Source of the DNA: Acidimicrobiia bacterium
GTDB taxonomy: Bacteria > Actinomycetota > Acidimicrobiia > Acidimicrobiales > AC-14
DNA: 41,852 nucleotides
Assembly (NCBI GenBank): GCA_023265025.1
Contig: JAHFUP010000040.1
Span: 1-41,852, forward strand
Direction: 5' to 3'
Both the position numbers and the translations under genes were made by a program. Of this stretch, positions 34,990 through 41,852 are shown piece after piece. Under the pieces are notes generated by a model, which had not been told where the DNA came from, did no database searches, and saw only the letters and a program-made list of their open reading frames with translations. Every line of letters begins with the position of its first letter. The stretch's first letter is position 1.

Positions 34990-35365
34990 CTCCTTTCGCT
35001 CCCCGAGTCGTTCTCGGGGGGCGTCCCGACCAGCGGGCCCGGAGCGAATGTCAAGGTCGGAGGCCGAAGGCCGGAGAGTGGAGCGCCCGCAGCGAAGGTG
35101 AGGCAGGGGGGACAGGGGGGCGCCAGCCCCCCGAGGACGAGGAGGCGGCCGCCGCAGGCGGCCACGGGCCTCGCCTGCAGCGAGGGTGCGCAGCGGCCTT
35201 GACATAGGACTGCGTCCCCCCAGCGCCGCCAACCGATGACGGTCGCACCGGGCCCGCTACAGCAGCGCTTCCTCGGGCGGACGCCGGGCCGTCAGGCCCG
35301 TTGCGGCCGCCATGAACCTCGGAGCGCTGCGCACTGGGAAGCCCCGAGAACTCCTCTGGTGGCTG
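34990..35365 (-). repeat. Structured leader element, family A copy 5
   Basis: The core spans 35050-35203 with outer GTCAAGG/CCTTGAC and inner GGTGAGGC/GCCTCGCC, and a G6 GCCA-loop hairpin. The GCA-loop hairpin has a different stem, GGCCGCC-GCA-GGCGGCC. The gene-proximal CCGAG/CTCGG hairpin and the distal GGGCC-GTCA-GGCCC stem are kept. It is closest to copy 1 and precedes the gene at 34982. Confidence 0.8.
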
Positions 35366-35605
35366 AGGCGGGGCGAGCGACGAGCGAGCGGGGGAGGCCG
35401 GCGCCGGCCTTCGCATGTCCCGCCAGGGGGCACGGTCTTGGTAGCGACTCGCCATTCCCCAACGAATCGACCAAGAGGGCGGGTGACGAGCTGCCCGGTC
35501 GATATGCGTGCGGCGCTCGCTACGGGCTTGGCTGCCAGAGTGAGGAAGTCGATGCGCGGAGTTGAGGGCTACGAGCTGGCAGTGACGACGCCCGGGGCGT
35601 GGCAG

Positions 35606-36763
35606 TCAGTCGCCGTGGCCGACGCCGGCGTGCAGGGCGTCGTAGTAGTGCTCGGCGAACAACTTGGCCACCAGCTCGCCCCGGCTCGAGACCCCGACCT
35701 TGTCGAAGACGGACTTCACGTAGTCCCGCACCGTGTGGGGGGACAGGAACACCTCGGATGCGATCTCCGCCGTCGACAGGCCCTGGGCGATGCCGCGCAC
35801 AACGTCACGCTCCCTCGTGGTGAGGGCGTAGGCCTCGATGATGATAGGGGCGATCTCGGCGCTCTTGGCCGGTTCGATCATTACCGCCACCATGCTGCCG
35901 GCCACGCCTTCAAGACAGGAGGCGTGAAGCACCAGCCAGCGCCCGCCCCGGCTGCGTAGGCGCAGGCGGGCCGGCCCACGCTCGTGGCCGGCGGCGACCG
36001 CCTGGGCACGGGCGATGAGGGCGATGAGGGCGGGAGGAACGCAGATGTCGGGGACCCCTGGCTCGCCCAGGGACCGGATCCAGTCAGAGCTCGGCGACGC
36101 CTCACCGGAGTGCCCTCTGAAAGTGCTGAGCTGCTCCAGCCACCCCGTGGCCTCCGCGTTCGACGACACGAGTGTGGCGTCGGGCGTGAACATCAGCAGC
36201 CCCGGCGCCGCCGATGTGGCCAGCCACGGGGCCGCGGCGGCCACATAGGTGCGGAGCCGGTTTGCCAGCGGGGCGGAGATGGCGTTGATGAAAGCCACGT
36301 CATCGGCGTCGAACGGGGGGCGGTTCTTCTCGCGGTAGAGGCCGAGGACGCCCCAGGCATTGTCCCCGGACCGGAAGACGGCGCGCAGCTCGTCGTCGAA
36401 GCCCTGGGGCTCCATGAACTCGCGGTAGCGGGCGCTGCGGACCGGCTGGTCGTCGGTGGCGGTTCGGAGGGTGGCCACCGGCACCGGCAGACGGGCCAGG
36501 TCGCGGAAGAGGTTGGCGTCCTGGACCTGGAACTCGCGGGACCAGTACGGCGAGCACCCGCTGCTCTCAATCCCGGTGATGCGGCCGGGGGCGGTCGGCA
36601 GCAGGGTCGCAGGGTCGACCCCAAGCCACAGCGAGGCGTCAAACGGTGTCGCCTTGGCGACCTCGACGGCGACGGCCTCCAGCATCTCGTCCGCCCCCTG
36701 CGCCTCGGCGCAGGCCCGCTCGACGGCGACGGGAGCCCTCGAAGCGGGCGCTCGGGTGCGCAT
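35606..36763 (-). CDS. LuxR-type transcriptional regulator with GAF-like sensor region
   Basis: The C-terminal ~65 residues are a LuxR helix-turn-helix: ALTTRERDVVRGIAQGLSTA, EIASEVFLSPHTVRDYVKSV, FDKVGVSSRGELVAKLF. The ~300 residues before it look like a GAF domain followed by a PAS-like segment (WGVLGLYREKNRPPFDADDV, TPDATLVSSNAEATGWLEQL). I start at ATG 36763 (MRTRAPASRAPVAVERACAE); upstream residues of the open frame look non-coding. It is divergent from a metallo-beta-lactamase-fold gene. A perfect CCCCC-AAAT-GGGGG palindrome lies between them, a good candidate operator. It probably controls its neighbour; the signal is unknown. Confidence 0.85.
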   Translation of the reverse strand: MRTRAPASRAPVAVERACAEAQGADEMLEAVAVEVAKATPFDASLWLGVDPATLLPTAPGRITGIESSGCSPYWSREFQVQDANLFRDLARLPVPVATLRTATDDQPVRSARYREFMEPQGFDDELRAVFRSGDNAWGVLGLYREKNRPPFDADDVAFINAISAPLANRLRTYVAAAAPWLATSAAPGLLMFTPDATLVSSNAEATGWLEQLSTFRGHSGEASPSSDWIRSLGEPGVPDICVPPALIALIARAQAVAAGHERGPARLRLRSRGGRWLVLHASCLEGVAGSMVAVMIEPAKSAEIAPIIIEAYALTTRERDVVRGIAQGLSTAEIASEVFLSPHTVRDYVKSVFDKVGVSSRGELVAKLFAEHYYDALHAGVGHGD

Positions 36764-36799
36764 GCGGTGACGATACGCCCGGCCCGTTCTACCGTCCAC

Positions 36800-36813
36800 C
36801 CCCCAAATGGGGG
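36800..36813. promoter_or_regulatory. Candidate LuxR operator palindrome
   Basis: CCCCC and GGGGG flank AAAT, 37 bases upstream of the LuxR-type gene and ~100 bases upstream of the divergent MBL gene. The position suits control of both promoters. Confidence 0.45.
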
Positions 36814-36909
36814 CTTCGACGCCGGCCTGGAACCCCCACACGTGGTCTACCCACAAGCGGCTCCCGGGCGCACAGTGCGCCTATCGCTCTCGACCTCAGG
36901 AGGAACCTC

Positions 36910-37743
36910 ATGGAAACCGTCGTCCCGACCACCAGCCCCTACCGCATCGCCGGCGACACCTGGCTGATCCCCAACATCGTCCCGGTCGGGCCGGGTGCCT
37001 TCCTGCCGGTGAACAGCATGCTGATTCGCGGGTCCGAGCCCATCGTCGTGGACACCGGTGCCCCTATCCATCGTGACCACTGGTTCGAGCAGGTGTTCTC
37101 GTTGGTCGACCCCGAGGACGTCCGGTGGATCTTCCTGTCCCACGACGATGGCGACCACATAGGCAACCTGCACGAGCTACTCGAGCTTTGCCCCGCGGCC
37201 ACCCTTGTCGCCAACTTCTTCCTCACCGAACGGATGTCGCTTGAGCGGCCCCTACCGCTGGGCCGCATGCGGTGGGTCGGCCCCGGGGAATCCTTCGACG
37301 CCGGCGACCGCCGCCTTCACCTCATGGTGCCCCCCATCTTCGACGGCCCCACCACGCGGGGGCTGTACGACGAGACGACCGCGGTGCTGTGGGCCGTCGA
37401 CTCGTTCGCGGCCATGACGCCCGGCGCGGTCCACGACGTGGCCGACGTGCCCCGGGAGATGTTCGACGAGTCGTTCCGGCTCCTGAACAGCCTGGTCTCG
37501 CCCTGGCACCAGTGGCTGGACCCCGTCCGCTACCGGGCCCACACCGAGGCGGTCGAGGGGCTCGGCCTGCTGGCCGTTGCGTCTGCGCACGGGCCGGTGC
37601 TCACCGGTGGCGCGATACCGGACGCTTTCGAGCGGGTGCGGGCCATGGCCGGACGTCCCATCGTCGCGCCTCCGGGCCAGCCTCTGCTCGACGAGCTGGT
37701 GGCCGCCGCCCTCCCCGGTGCGCCGGCGCCCGTGGCGGCATGA
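36910..37743 (+). CDS. Metallo-beta-lactamase-fold protein of the flavodiiron/ODP type
   Basis: The 277-residue protein has the MBL fold with H78-D-D80-G-D82-H83 (FLSHDDGDHIGN). This is the H-x-E/D-x-D-H pattern of oxygen-binding diiron proteins rather than the HxHxDH of zinc hydrolases. GSEPIVVDTGAPIHRDHWFE precedes it, and later ligands are suggested by LSP-like SLVSPWHQWLD and SAHGPVL. There is no flavodoxin domain. AGGAGG lies 7 bases upstream of the ATG. It probably senses or reduces O2 or NO, or is an ODP-like signalling protein. It is divergent from the LuxR gene and overlaps the next gene by ATGA. Confidence 0.82.
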   Translation: METVVPTTSPYRIAGDTWLIPNIVPVGPGAFLPVNSMLIRGSEPIVVDTGAPIHRDHWFEQVFSLVDPEDVRWIFLSHDDGDHIGNLHELLELCPAATLVANFFLTERMSLERPLPLGRMRWVGPGESFDAGDRRLHLMVPPIFDGPTTRGLYDETTAVLWAVDSFAAMTPGAVHDVADVPREMFDESFRLLNSLVSPWHQWLDPVRYRAHTEAVEGLGLLAVASAHGPVLTGGAIPDAFERVRAMAGRPIVAPPGQPLLDELVAAALPGAPAPVAA

Positions 37744-38171
37744 TGGGCGCCAACCTGCACACCACCACCGCCGAGACGCTGGCGCATGGCGAACCCGACG
37801 AGGTGTTCGCCGGCGTCGAGCGTCTCGTCGAGGGCCTGTGGCCGTCGATGACCGAGCAGATCGTCGTGGACCGGCCGGCGCGACTCGTCCACTCGGTGTC
37901 CACCGAGGGCGCCGTGCTGGACTCGTGGCTCACCTGGGAGCTCACGGCGACCGACTCCCGGCACTGGACCCGGGTCCGACTGGTCCACGACGAGGCGGAT
38001 ACCGCCGCCGGTCCGCCGCCCGAGCTCGACATCGTCCTCCGCCTACTCCTCGAATCGCTCGACTTCAGCGAGCCCTTCGCGCAAGGAGGCATGACCATTG
38101 GCCATGCCGAAGGTTCCAGGTTGTCGTGCGCTAGCAGATCGCCGAATGTCAACCCCGTCTTGCGCAACTGA
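37740..38171 (+). CDS. Small protein coupled to the MBL-fold gene, possible SRPBCC-like fold
   Basis: The ATG overlaps the stop of the MBL gene, so the two are probably translationally coupled. The 143-residue product alternates helices and strands (AGVERLVEGLWPSMTEQIVV, RLVHSVSTEGAVLDSWLTWE, LTATDSRHWTRVRLVHDEAD), which fits an SRPBCC/START-like ligand-binding fold. That assignment is tentative. The last ~35 residues are less ordered. It may act with the MBL protein under LuxR control. Confidence 0.65.
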   Translation: MMGANLHTTTAETLAHGEPDEVFAGVERLVEGLWPSMTEQIVVDRPARLVHSVSTEGAVLDSWLTWELTATDSRHWTRVRLVHDEADTAAGPPPELDIVLRLLLESLDFSEPFAQGGMTIGHAEGSRLSCASRSPNVNPVLRN

Positions 38172-38188
38172 CCAGGCTTGACGAGCGG

Positions 38189-38502
38189 TCAGGCAATCGT
38201 GGTGACGTATGCGCCGACGAGAGTGGCGGTCTGCTGGTCGACATCGCCGGCGCGGCGATCGGCGTGACCTTCCTGGAAGTGGGCGAAGGCGGCAGTCGCG
38301 GCGATCGGGTTCACCTCGTCGTCGCCGTGGTCGTGGAACGAAACGTGCAGAAATGAGCCGTCTGCCAGCCGCAGGACGATGTAGCTGACATTGTTGGGCC
38401 GGGCGGCGGCCAGCTCGTCGAATACCGCTGCGACCCGCCGCTGGTCTCTTCGGCCGCTTCCGCCGACTTCGTGGAATACCGCGTCACCAACCGCTTCTGC
38501 AT
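38189..38502 (-). CDS. Small conserved-looking hypothetical protein with one frameshift
   Basis: MQKRLVTRYSTKSAEAAEET starts at ATG 38502. The frame is then lost near 38440-38450 and resumes as RVAAVFDELAAARPNNVSYI, VLRLADGSFLHVSFHDHG, ending GAYVTTIA. Adding one base near GACCAGCGGCGGG joins them into a ~104-residue protein. It resembles small dimeric alpha/beta-barrel-like proteins in which a strand ending KRLVTRY is paired with LRLADGSFLHVSF. I cannot name the family. It is either one-base decayed or mis-sequenced. Confidence 0.6.
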
Positions 38503-38551
38503 AGGGCCGACTATAGCGGCCGTCGGCGAAGTTCCCGGGGCCGCAGGACAA

Positions 38552-38585
38552 ACGACGACCGGGTGCCGCTGAGGAACGACGACCG
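38552..38585. repeat. Dispersed 25-bp repeat, partial tandem pair
   Basis: The unit begins GACGACCGGG, continues with a TSCCGC core and ends GAGGAAC. This copy is followed directly by the start of a second unit. It is one of four loci (15105, 38552, 39582, 41621). Confidence 0.6.
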
Positions 38586-38678
38586 ACGTGGTTGGGGTGG
38601 GTGGGACCCCATCAAGCTTGCCTGTCCAGGCTGCATTGCGCGCTCGGGGCGACATGGCTGCATTCGCCAGGCTGGTGT

Positions 38679-39533
38679 TCACGGTTCGGTTTCGCAATCA
38701 GGAGGCGGGTCTCGTGGGGCAAGCATGGGACGGAGCAAGGTGAGGGGCTCGCGCTTGGCCGGGTCCCCGGCCAGGAGGTCGGCGAGCAAGGGCCCGCGAC
38801 CAGCCAGTGAATCCACGACCACGTCCAGCGTCCCGTGGAGGTCTGCGCTCGCCGGCGAGGCAACGGTGCGTAATTCGACATGGCCCGGCCGCACCACGGC
38901 GAAGAAGTGACGGTCGTTGCTGCCCAGAGCGACGGAGACGTCGAGGGGCTGGTTCTGCAGGAGGGCCACCATTGACGCGATGAACAAGGCATACGCGGCG
39001 ACGGCGGCGTCTTCGAGGTGCTTCGAAGGCGAGCCGCCCCCCGTCACCGCGACGACATCGCGTTCATGTAGCCAGCCGTCCCAGAGCACGTGCAAGCTCA
39101 GGACCGTCCATGGGATGGGCCCGTAGGGCCCGACCACGATGTCCTGGTCGCCACCGTCCATCCGCTCGAGTAAGGCCGGAGCCTCCTCGCCGCTCCACCG
39201 CCGCAGTTCGTCGAGCGTCTGCTCCGGCGGCTGACCCGCCGACCACGAGAGCCACTCGTCGGGCGTAGCCCGGCTATCGAAAGGCTTGTCGAAGGGCCAG
39301 TACGGATCGCGCCGGAGACCGCACACGTGTAGTCGGCACGCGTCACGGACGTGTCGGAGGACTTCATGGGCAGTCCACCGATCGCAGCGGCTGCGACCGG
39401 CCCAACTCTCGGGGCTGAGGCCCTCGGCCATCGCTAGTTGTCGGCGCCGCAGTAGGCCGAGGGCATCTGGCAGGTCGTCGAGTCCCGCGGTGATCCCCGC
39501 CGTTCGATCCACCGTGATCGCCGCCAAGGCCAC
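38679..39533 (-). CDS. Mycothiol-dependent maleylpyruvate isomerase-like (DinB-fold) protein
   Basis: The N-terminal four-helix domain carries the metal-ligand pattern of this family: WTAHEVLRHVRDACRLHV, and later HVLWDGWLHERDVVAV, where the first and second His and the HERD box would bind the metal. The C-terminal domain (HVELRTVASPASADLHGTLD, DVVVDSLAGRGPLLADLLAG) is the usual actinobacterial SCP2-like part. The start is GTG 39533. About 284 residues is the normal length. These proteins use mycothiol in isomerisation or transfer reactions; the substrate here is unknown. Copies of a 25-bp repeat lie on both sides. Confidence 0.82.
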   Translation of the reverse strand: MALAAITVDRTAGITAGLDDLPDALGLLRRRQLAMAEGLSPESWAGRSRCDRWTAHEVLRHVRDACRLHVCGLRRDPYWPFDKPFDSRATPDEWLSWSAGQPPEQTLDELRRWSGEEAPALLERMDGGDQDIVVGPYGPIPWTVLSLHVLWDGWLHERDVVAVTGGGSPSKHLEDAAVAAYALFIASMVALLQNQPLDVSVALGSNDRHFFAVVRPGHVELRTVASPASADLHGTLDVVVDSLAGRGPLLADLLAGDPAKREPLTLLRPMLAPRDPPPDCETEP

Positions 39534-39581
39534 GAGTTTCGCGCGCCAGCCTCGGTGCGCGCCACCGCATCCCGGAGCCCG

Positions 39582-39619
39582 CACGACGACTGGGTGCCGC
39601 AGGGGGAACGACGACCGGC
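39582..39619. repeat. Dispersed 25-bp repeat, second flank of the isomerase-like gene
   Basis: The unit reads GACGACTGGGTGCC, then GCAGGGGGAAC, followed by the start of a second unit (GACGACCGGC). It overlaps the extended open frame upstream of GTG 39533. Confidence 0.6.
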
Positions 39620-39708
39620 ACACTCGCGGACCGTCCCGGAGCTACCAGCGAGTAGTGCCCCCGACTGCTTGAAACTCCGCTCTCCGAGTCGGATTGTCGA
39701 GATCCCTC

Positions 39709-40251
39709 ATGGCGCGTGACGATGGAAGGGTGGCCCCGGCAATTCTGACAGTCGCTGAAATCGGTCTCGGCGTTCAGGGCTGGTTCGGCCCTCGCGAGCC
39801 CGATGCCACCCAGGTTCTTCGACCCGGACCCACCCCGGGGCCACAGGCCAAGCCGTCGTGTCTCTACACGTCCTCATGGAACCGGACGACCGGCTCGACC
39901 GCGTGGGTCGATTTCATCAAGCGATACCCCAAGCGGGCTCGCGAGGACCGTCGACTGTGGAAGCTATGGCCAAGGCAGGACGCGCGGCTATGCGTCATCG
40001 CCTCCGTAGCCGACTACGAAGACCTGGCCAACGCCTACCCGAAACGATGGTCCGACCAGCGCAGCAGTCCTCTCTACGCCGCCGACTGGGCACAAGTCCC
40101 CTCGGATGCAGTGCATGTCACTGCCGAGGCCGTCGTGGCACTCGAGAGCCGTCCCGGCAACGCTCAGCCGCAGTTTCATGGATGGAACGTAGAATCCACA
40201 GCCTGGTTCGCTTGGTGCTTTGTACGGCACGAGGTCGCCGATGGTCCGTAG
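39709..40251 (+). CDS. Hypothetical protein with aromatic-rich C-terminal region
   Basis: The ~180-residue product has a protein-like second half (PSCLYTSSWNRTTGSTAWVD, WKLWPRQDARLCVIASVADY, LYAADWAQVPSDAVHVTAEA, STAWFAWCFVRHEVADGP) rich in Trp and Tyr. The first ~45 residues are less convincing, so the true start may be downstream of ATG 39709. There is no signal peptide or membrane segment. I do not recognise the family. It is convergent with the zinc-ribbon gene. Confidence 0.6.
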   Translation: MARDDGRVAPAILTVAEIGLGVQGWFGPREPDATQVLRPGPTPGPQAKPSCLYTSSWNRTTGSTAWVDFIKRYPKRAREDRRLWKLWPRQDARLCVIASVADYEDLANAYPKRWSDQRSSPLYAADWAQVPSDAVHVTAEAVVALESRPGNAQPQFHGWNVESTAWFAWCFVRHEVADGP

Positions 40252-40332
40252 CGCCTATGCCCACAGCTACGACCTGCGTGATTGGTAGGCCGGGTCCCGT
40301 TTGGGGATCGGCTTGCGGGATGGAGCGTTACG

Positions 40333-41265
40333 TCATGACGCCGTCCTGATGCCAGATCGCTTCTTGGCGCGCCATCTGCGGGATGCGTCTCGACGGGCCG
40401 CCGGCTTTCCGCAAGCCTGGCAGTAATGACTCCGACCAGCGGGCGGCTTCCGTCGGGGCGCATACGGGAGTCCGCACGAGCAGCAGACCGCCAATCCCTC
40501 GGACTTCGCTGTCGTAAGCAATAATTGCAGCGCCAGGGCGCCGAATAGTCCCTTTCCGGCAGTCCGCGCTACCGGTGCCGCGGCGGCGGGCTCCCACCGT
40601 GCTACGAGGCTGACCCGGCCCAGCGTGAGCCACTCGTTCAGGAGTAGATCGGCGACTCCTCGCTCTATCTCCATCACGTCTGCAGGGTCCATAGCGCCCC
40701 GCCAGCTCATCACCTGCCGGGGTTCCACAGTGGGCCACGGTTGAACGGCTTGCCAAGTCTCGACGTCGGGAAGTTCAGACGCCTGCAGTTTGGCGAAGAC
40801 CGTCAATAGCGCTCCTGCGCGACTCGCCCACTGCCGCCAAATCGTCAGGTCGGTGTACGGGTACGGCCATCCGGTCGGCACGCAACTGCCGTGCGTGACC
40901 CCTTGGCTTACCGAAAAAAGGCTTGCGCCGTGGCCTGTTGGCAGCCCGACACTGCAGAGGTCCAGAACCCCGTACGTCGCGGCGAACGTCAGGATTTCCT
41001 CACCTGTTCGGTCGTTCCCTGTGGCTATGAATTGACCTAACAGGTCGCGCTCCACCTCGGCTGAGTGGCCTTCGCCCACGGTCCAGGAGAGCCGCCCGTC
41101 GTCGGTCTCGTGAGCGTCCTGCCAGTAGAGCCGACCTTGGTCGAGCCAGAGGGAGTGCGGTCTCGACCAGCGAGTCTGGTCCACCGCCGACCGCCCGATC
41201 TCCGCGCCGCGATCGCCGAACCCTGCGACGTACCACGACGTCAGATCCTCAGGCGACATCGACAT
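40333..41265 (-). CDS. Protein with C-terminal CGNR-like zinc ribbon
   Basis: The 310-residue protein ends with a zinc ribbon, CCSCGLPYAPRRKPPAGR then SHYCQACGKPAARRDASRR, close to the CGNR/HNH-like fingers of actinobacterial proteins and phage products. The N-terminal ~250 residues are an unrecognised domain with many Trp (WSRPHSLWLDQGRLYWQDAH, DLTIWRQWASRAGALLTVFA). A TAGTAT lies 9 bases upstream of ATG 41265, so the mRNA may be leaderless or nearly so. The ribbon probably binds nucleic acid, with a regulatory or defence role possible. Confidence 0.7.
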   Translation of the reverse strand: MSMSPEDLTSWYVAGFGDRGAEIGRSAVDQTRWSRPHSLWLDQGRLYWQDAHETDDGRLSWTVGEGHSAEVERDLLGQFIATGNDRTGEEILTFAATYGVLDLCSVGLPTGHGASLFSVSQGVTHGSCVPTGWPYPYTDLTIWRQWASRAGALLTVFAKLQASELPDVETWQAVQPWPTVEPRQVMSWRGAMDPADVMEIERGVADLLLNEWLTLGRVSLVARWEPAAAAPVARTAGKGLFGALALQLLLTTAKSEGLAVCCSCGLPYAPRRKPPAGRSHYCQACGKPAARRDASRRWRAKKRSGIRTAS

Positions 41266-41354
41266 ACTGAGGTGATACTAGAGCGTTCGACGGGGACGGC
41301 GGAGCCGGAGCATGGTCCGGTGATGGCACCAGGCCAAGAAGGGAAGGTCAGGGC

Positions 41355-41540
41355 GTGATCAGTCGTTCCGGCTTTGCGAGACGGCTTGCCGCGGTCGTAC
41401 CTCTCACCGTTTTGTCATTGCTGTTGTTCACCGTTGGCATTGTGGGCGTACTTCGGCCCACCCCGTCCCGGGCTGACATGGTGGATCGGATCGCCTCAGC
41501 TGTGGTGAGGTTCGCCAGAGTCGCCGCCGGCATGCCTTGA
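41355..41540 (+). CDS. Small single-pass membrane protein
   Basis: The 61-residue product has one hydrophobic segment (AAVVPLTVLSLLLFTVGIVG) after a basic N-terminus and a short amphipathic tail (DMVDRIASAVVRFARVAAGM). The start is GTG 41355 with GGAAGG upstream. It is divergent from the zinc-ribbon gene. I do not recognise it; small membrane peptides of this form include toxins and regulators. Confidence 0.5.
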   Translation: MISRSGFARRLAAVVPLTVLSLLLFTVGIVGVLRPTPSRADMVDRIASAVVRFARVAAGMP

Positions 41541-41620
41541 AGGTTCGCTTCCTTTGTGGACGTCGTCGCAGTCACGGTCCTGAGGATGGTCGAGCTTCCG
41601 GCGCCTTCGGTTCTGGCGGC

Positions 41621-41699
41621 TGACGACCGGGGTCCCGCAGGAGGAACGACGACCGGGTCCCGCAGCAGGAACGACGACCGGGTCCCGCAGGAGGAACCT
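41621..41699. repeat. Three tandem copies of the dispersed 25-bp repeat
   Basis: Three units starting GACGACCGGG and ending AGGAAC lie head to tail with one or two differences. The same unit is found singly or in pairs at 15105-15134, 38552-38585 and 39582-39619. Each contains the small inverted repeat CGGG-T-CCCG. The rest of the window after 41700 holds nothing I can support. Confidence 0.75.
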
Positions 41700-41852
41700 C
41701 TTGGGAGCGCGTGGGGGTAGGTCTACCTAGGCCTAAAACAAGCGCATACGGCCGGGCGACCACCGCCGGCGCCCTGCGGCCCGGTGTTGGACGGTCCGCC
41801 CGGCGGGATGGGCCGCTATTGCTTGGTCTGGCGGACGCGTTGAGGCCTCCGG

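Noticed and set aside
13681-35365. Protein-like ORFs within the family A leaders
   Set aside because: Different frames give similar Arg/Ala/Pro-rich strings in every copy because the DNA is repeated. The palindromic structure, not a protein, is what is conserved.
41621-41699. CRISPR array
   Set aside because: The 25-bp units are directly adjacent with no spacers, and no cas genes are present.
41750-41852. tRNA gene as attachment site at the right end
   Set aside because: No cloverleaf with a proper T-arm could be drawn from the sequence here.

Overview
The window is very GC-rich and densely coded. It carries actinobacterial family markers: a mycothiol-dependent maleylpyruvate-isomerase-like protein, a MerR regulator that may be read from a leaderless GTG, and lipoproteins with LAAC/VAAC lipoboxes. 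I read it as Actinomycetota, possibly an uncultured lineage; I cannot assign a genus. Most of it looks like accessory DNA: an integrated plasmid- or ICE-like element that later insertions have split.

Layout. 0-7 kb: a minus-strand operon of an excisionase-like HTH gene and a type I restriction-modification system (hsdM-hsdS-hsdR), with a G10 tract that breaks hsdS and a one-base break in hsdR. 7-11.6 kb: a secreted beta-propeller/RCC1 protein flanked by two copies of a small HTH gene, one without a start codon. 12.2-13.1 kb: a divergent MerR/thioredoxin-like pair around a textbook MerR operator. 13.4-35.4 kb: the mobile region. It holds an antirestriction gene (ardC), ssb, a second excisionase-like gene, an ATP-dependent ligase fragment, a membrane-anchored nuclease-like protein and many small unknown genes, nearly all on the minus strand. 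ardC is cut inside its metallopeptidase motif by DNA at 14.35-23.93 kb. That DNA brings a TIR protein, a decayed methyltransferase, two lipoproteins, a sigma-factor/ClpX-zinc-finger fusion and two tyrosine recombinases. The ardC 3' end is present twice, which suggests two elements accreted at one site. 35.6-41.9 kb: more ordinary genes, including a LuxR regulator divergent from a flavodiiron-type metallo-beta-lactamase-fold protein.

The most striking signal is a family of about 350-bp elements (five copies), with a related shorter family (two copies), always just upstream of the ribosome binding site of a small minus-strand gene. They fold into several hairpins whose stems change between copies while keeping base pairing. 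At least four of the genes they precede are followed by a common GC-rich hairpin, so the region looks like leader-ORF-terminator units. These elements and the sigma/zinc-finger fusion are my best candidates for something undescribed.

Caution: at least seven genes carry single-base frameshifts, often in short G or C runs. Some may be sequencing errors rather than decay, and this bears on the apparent phase-variation tract in hsdS.
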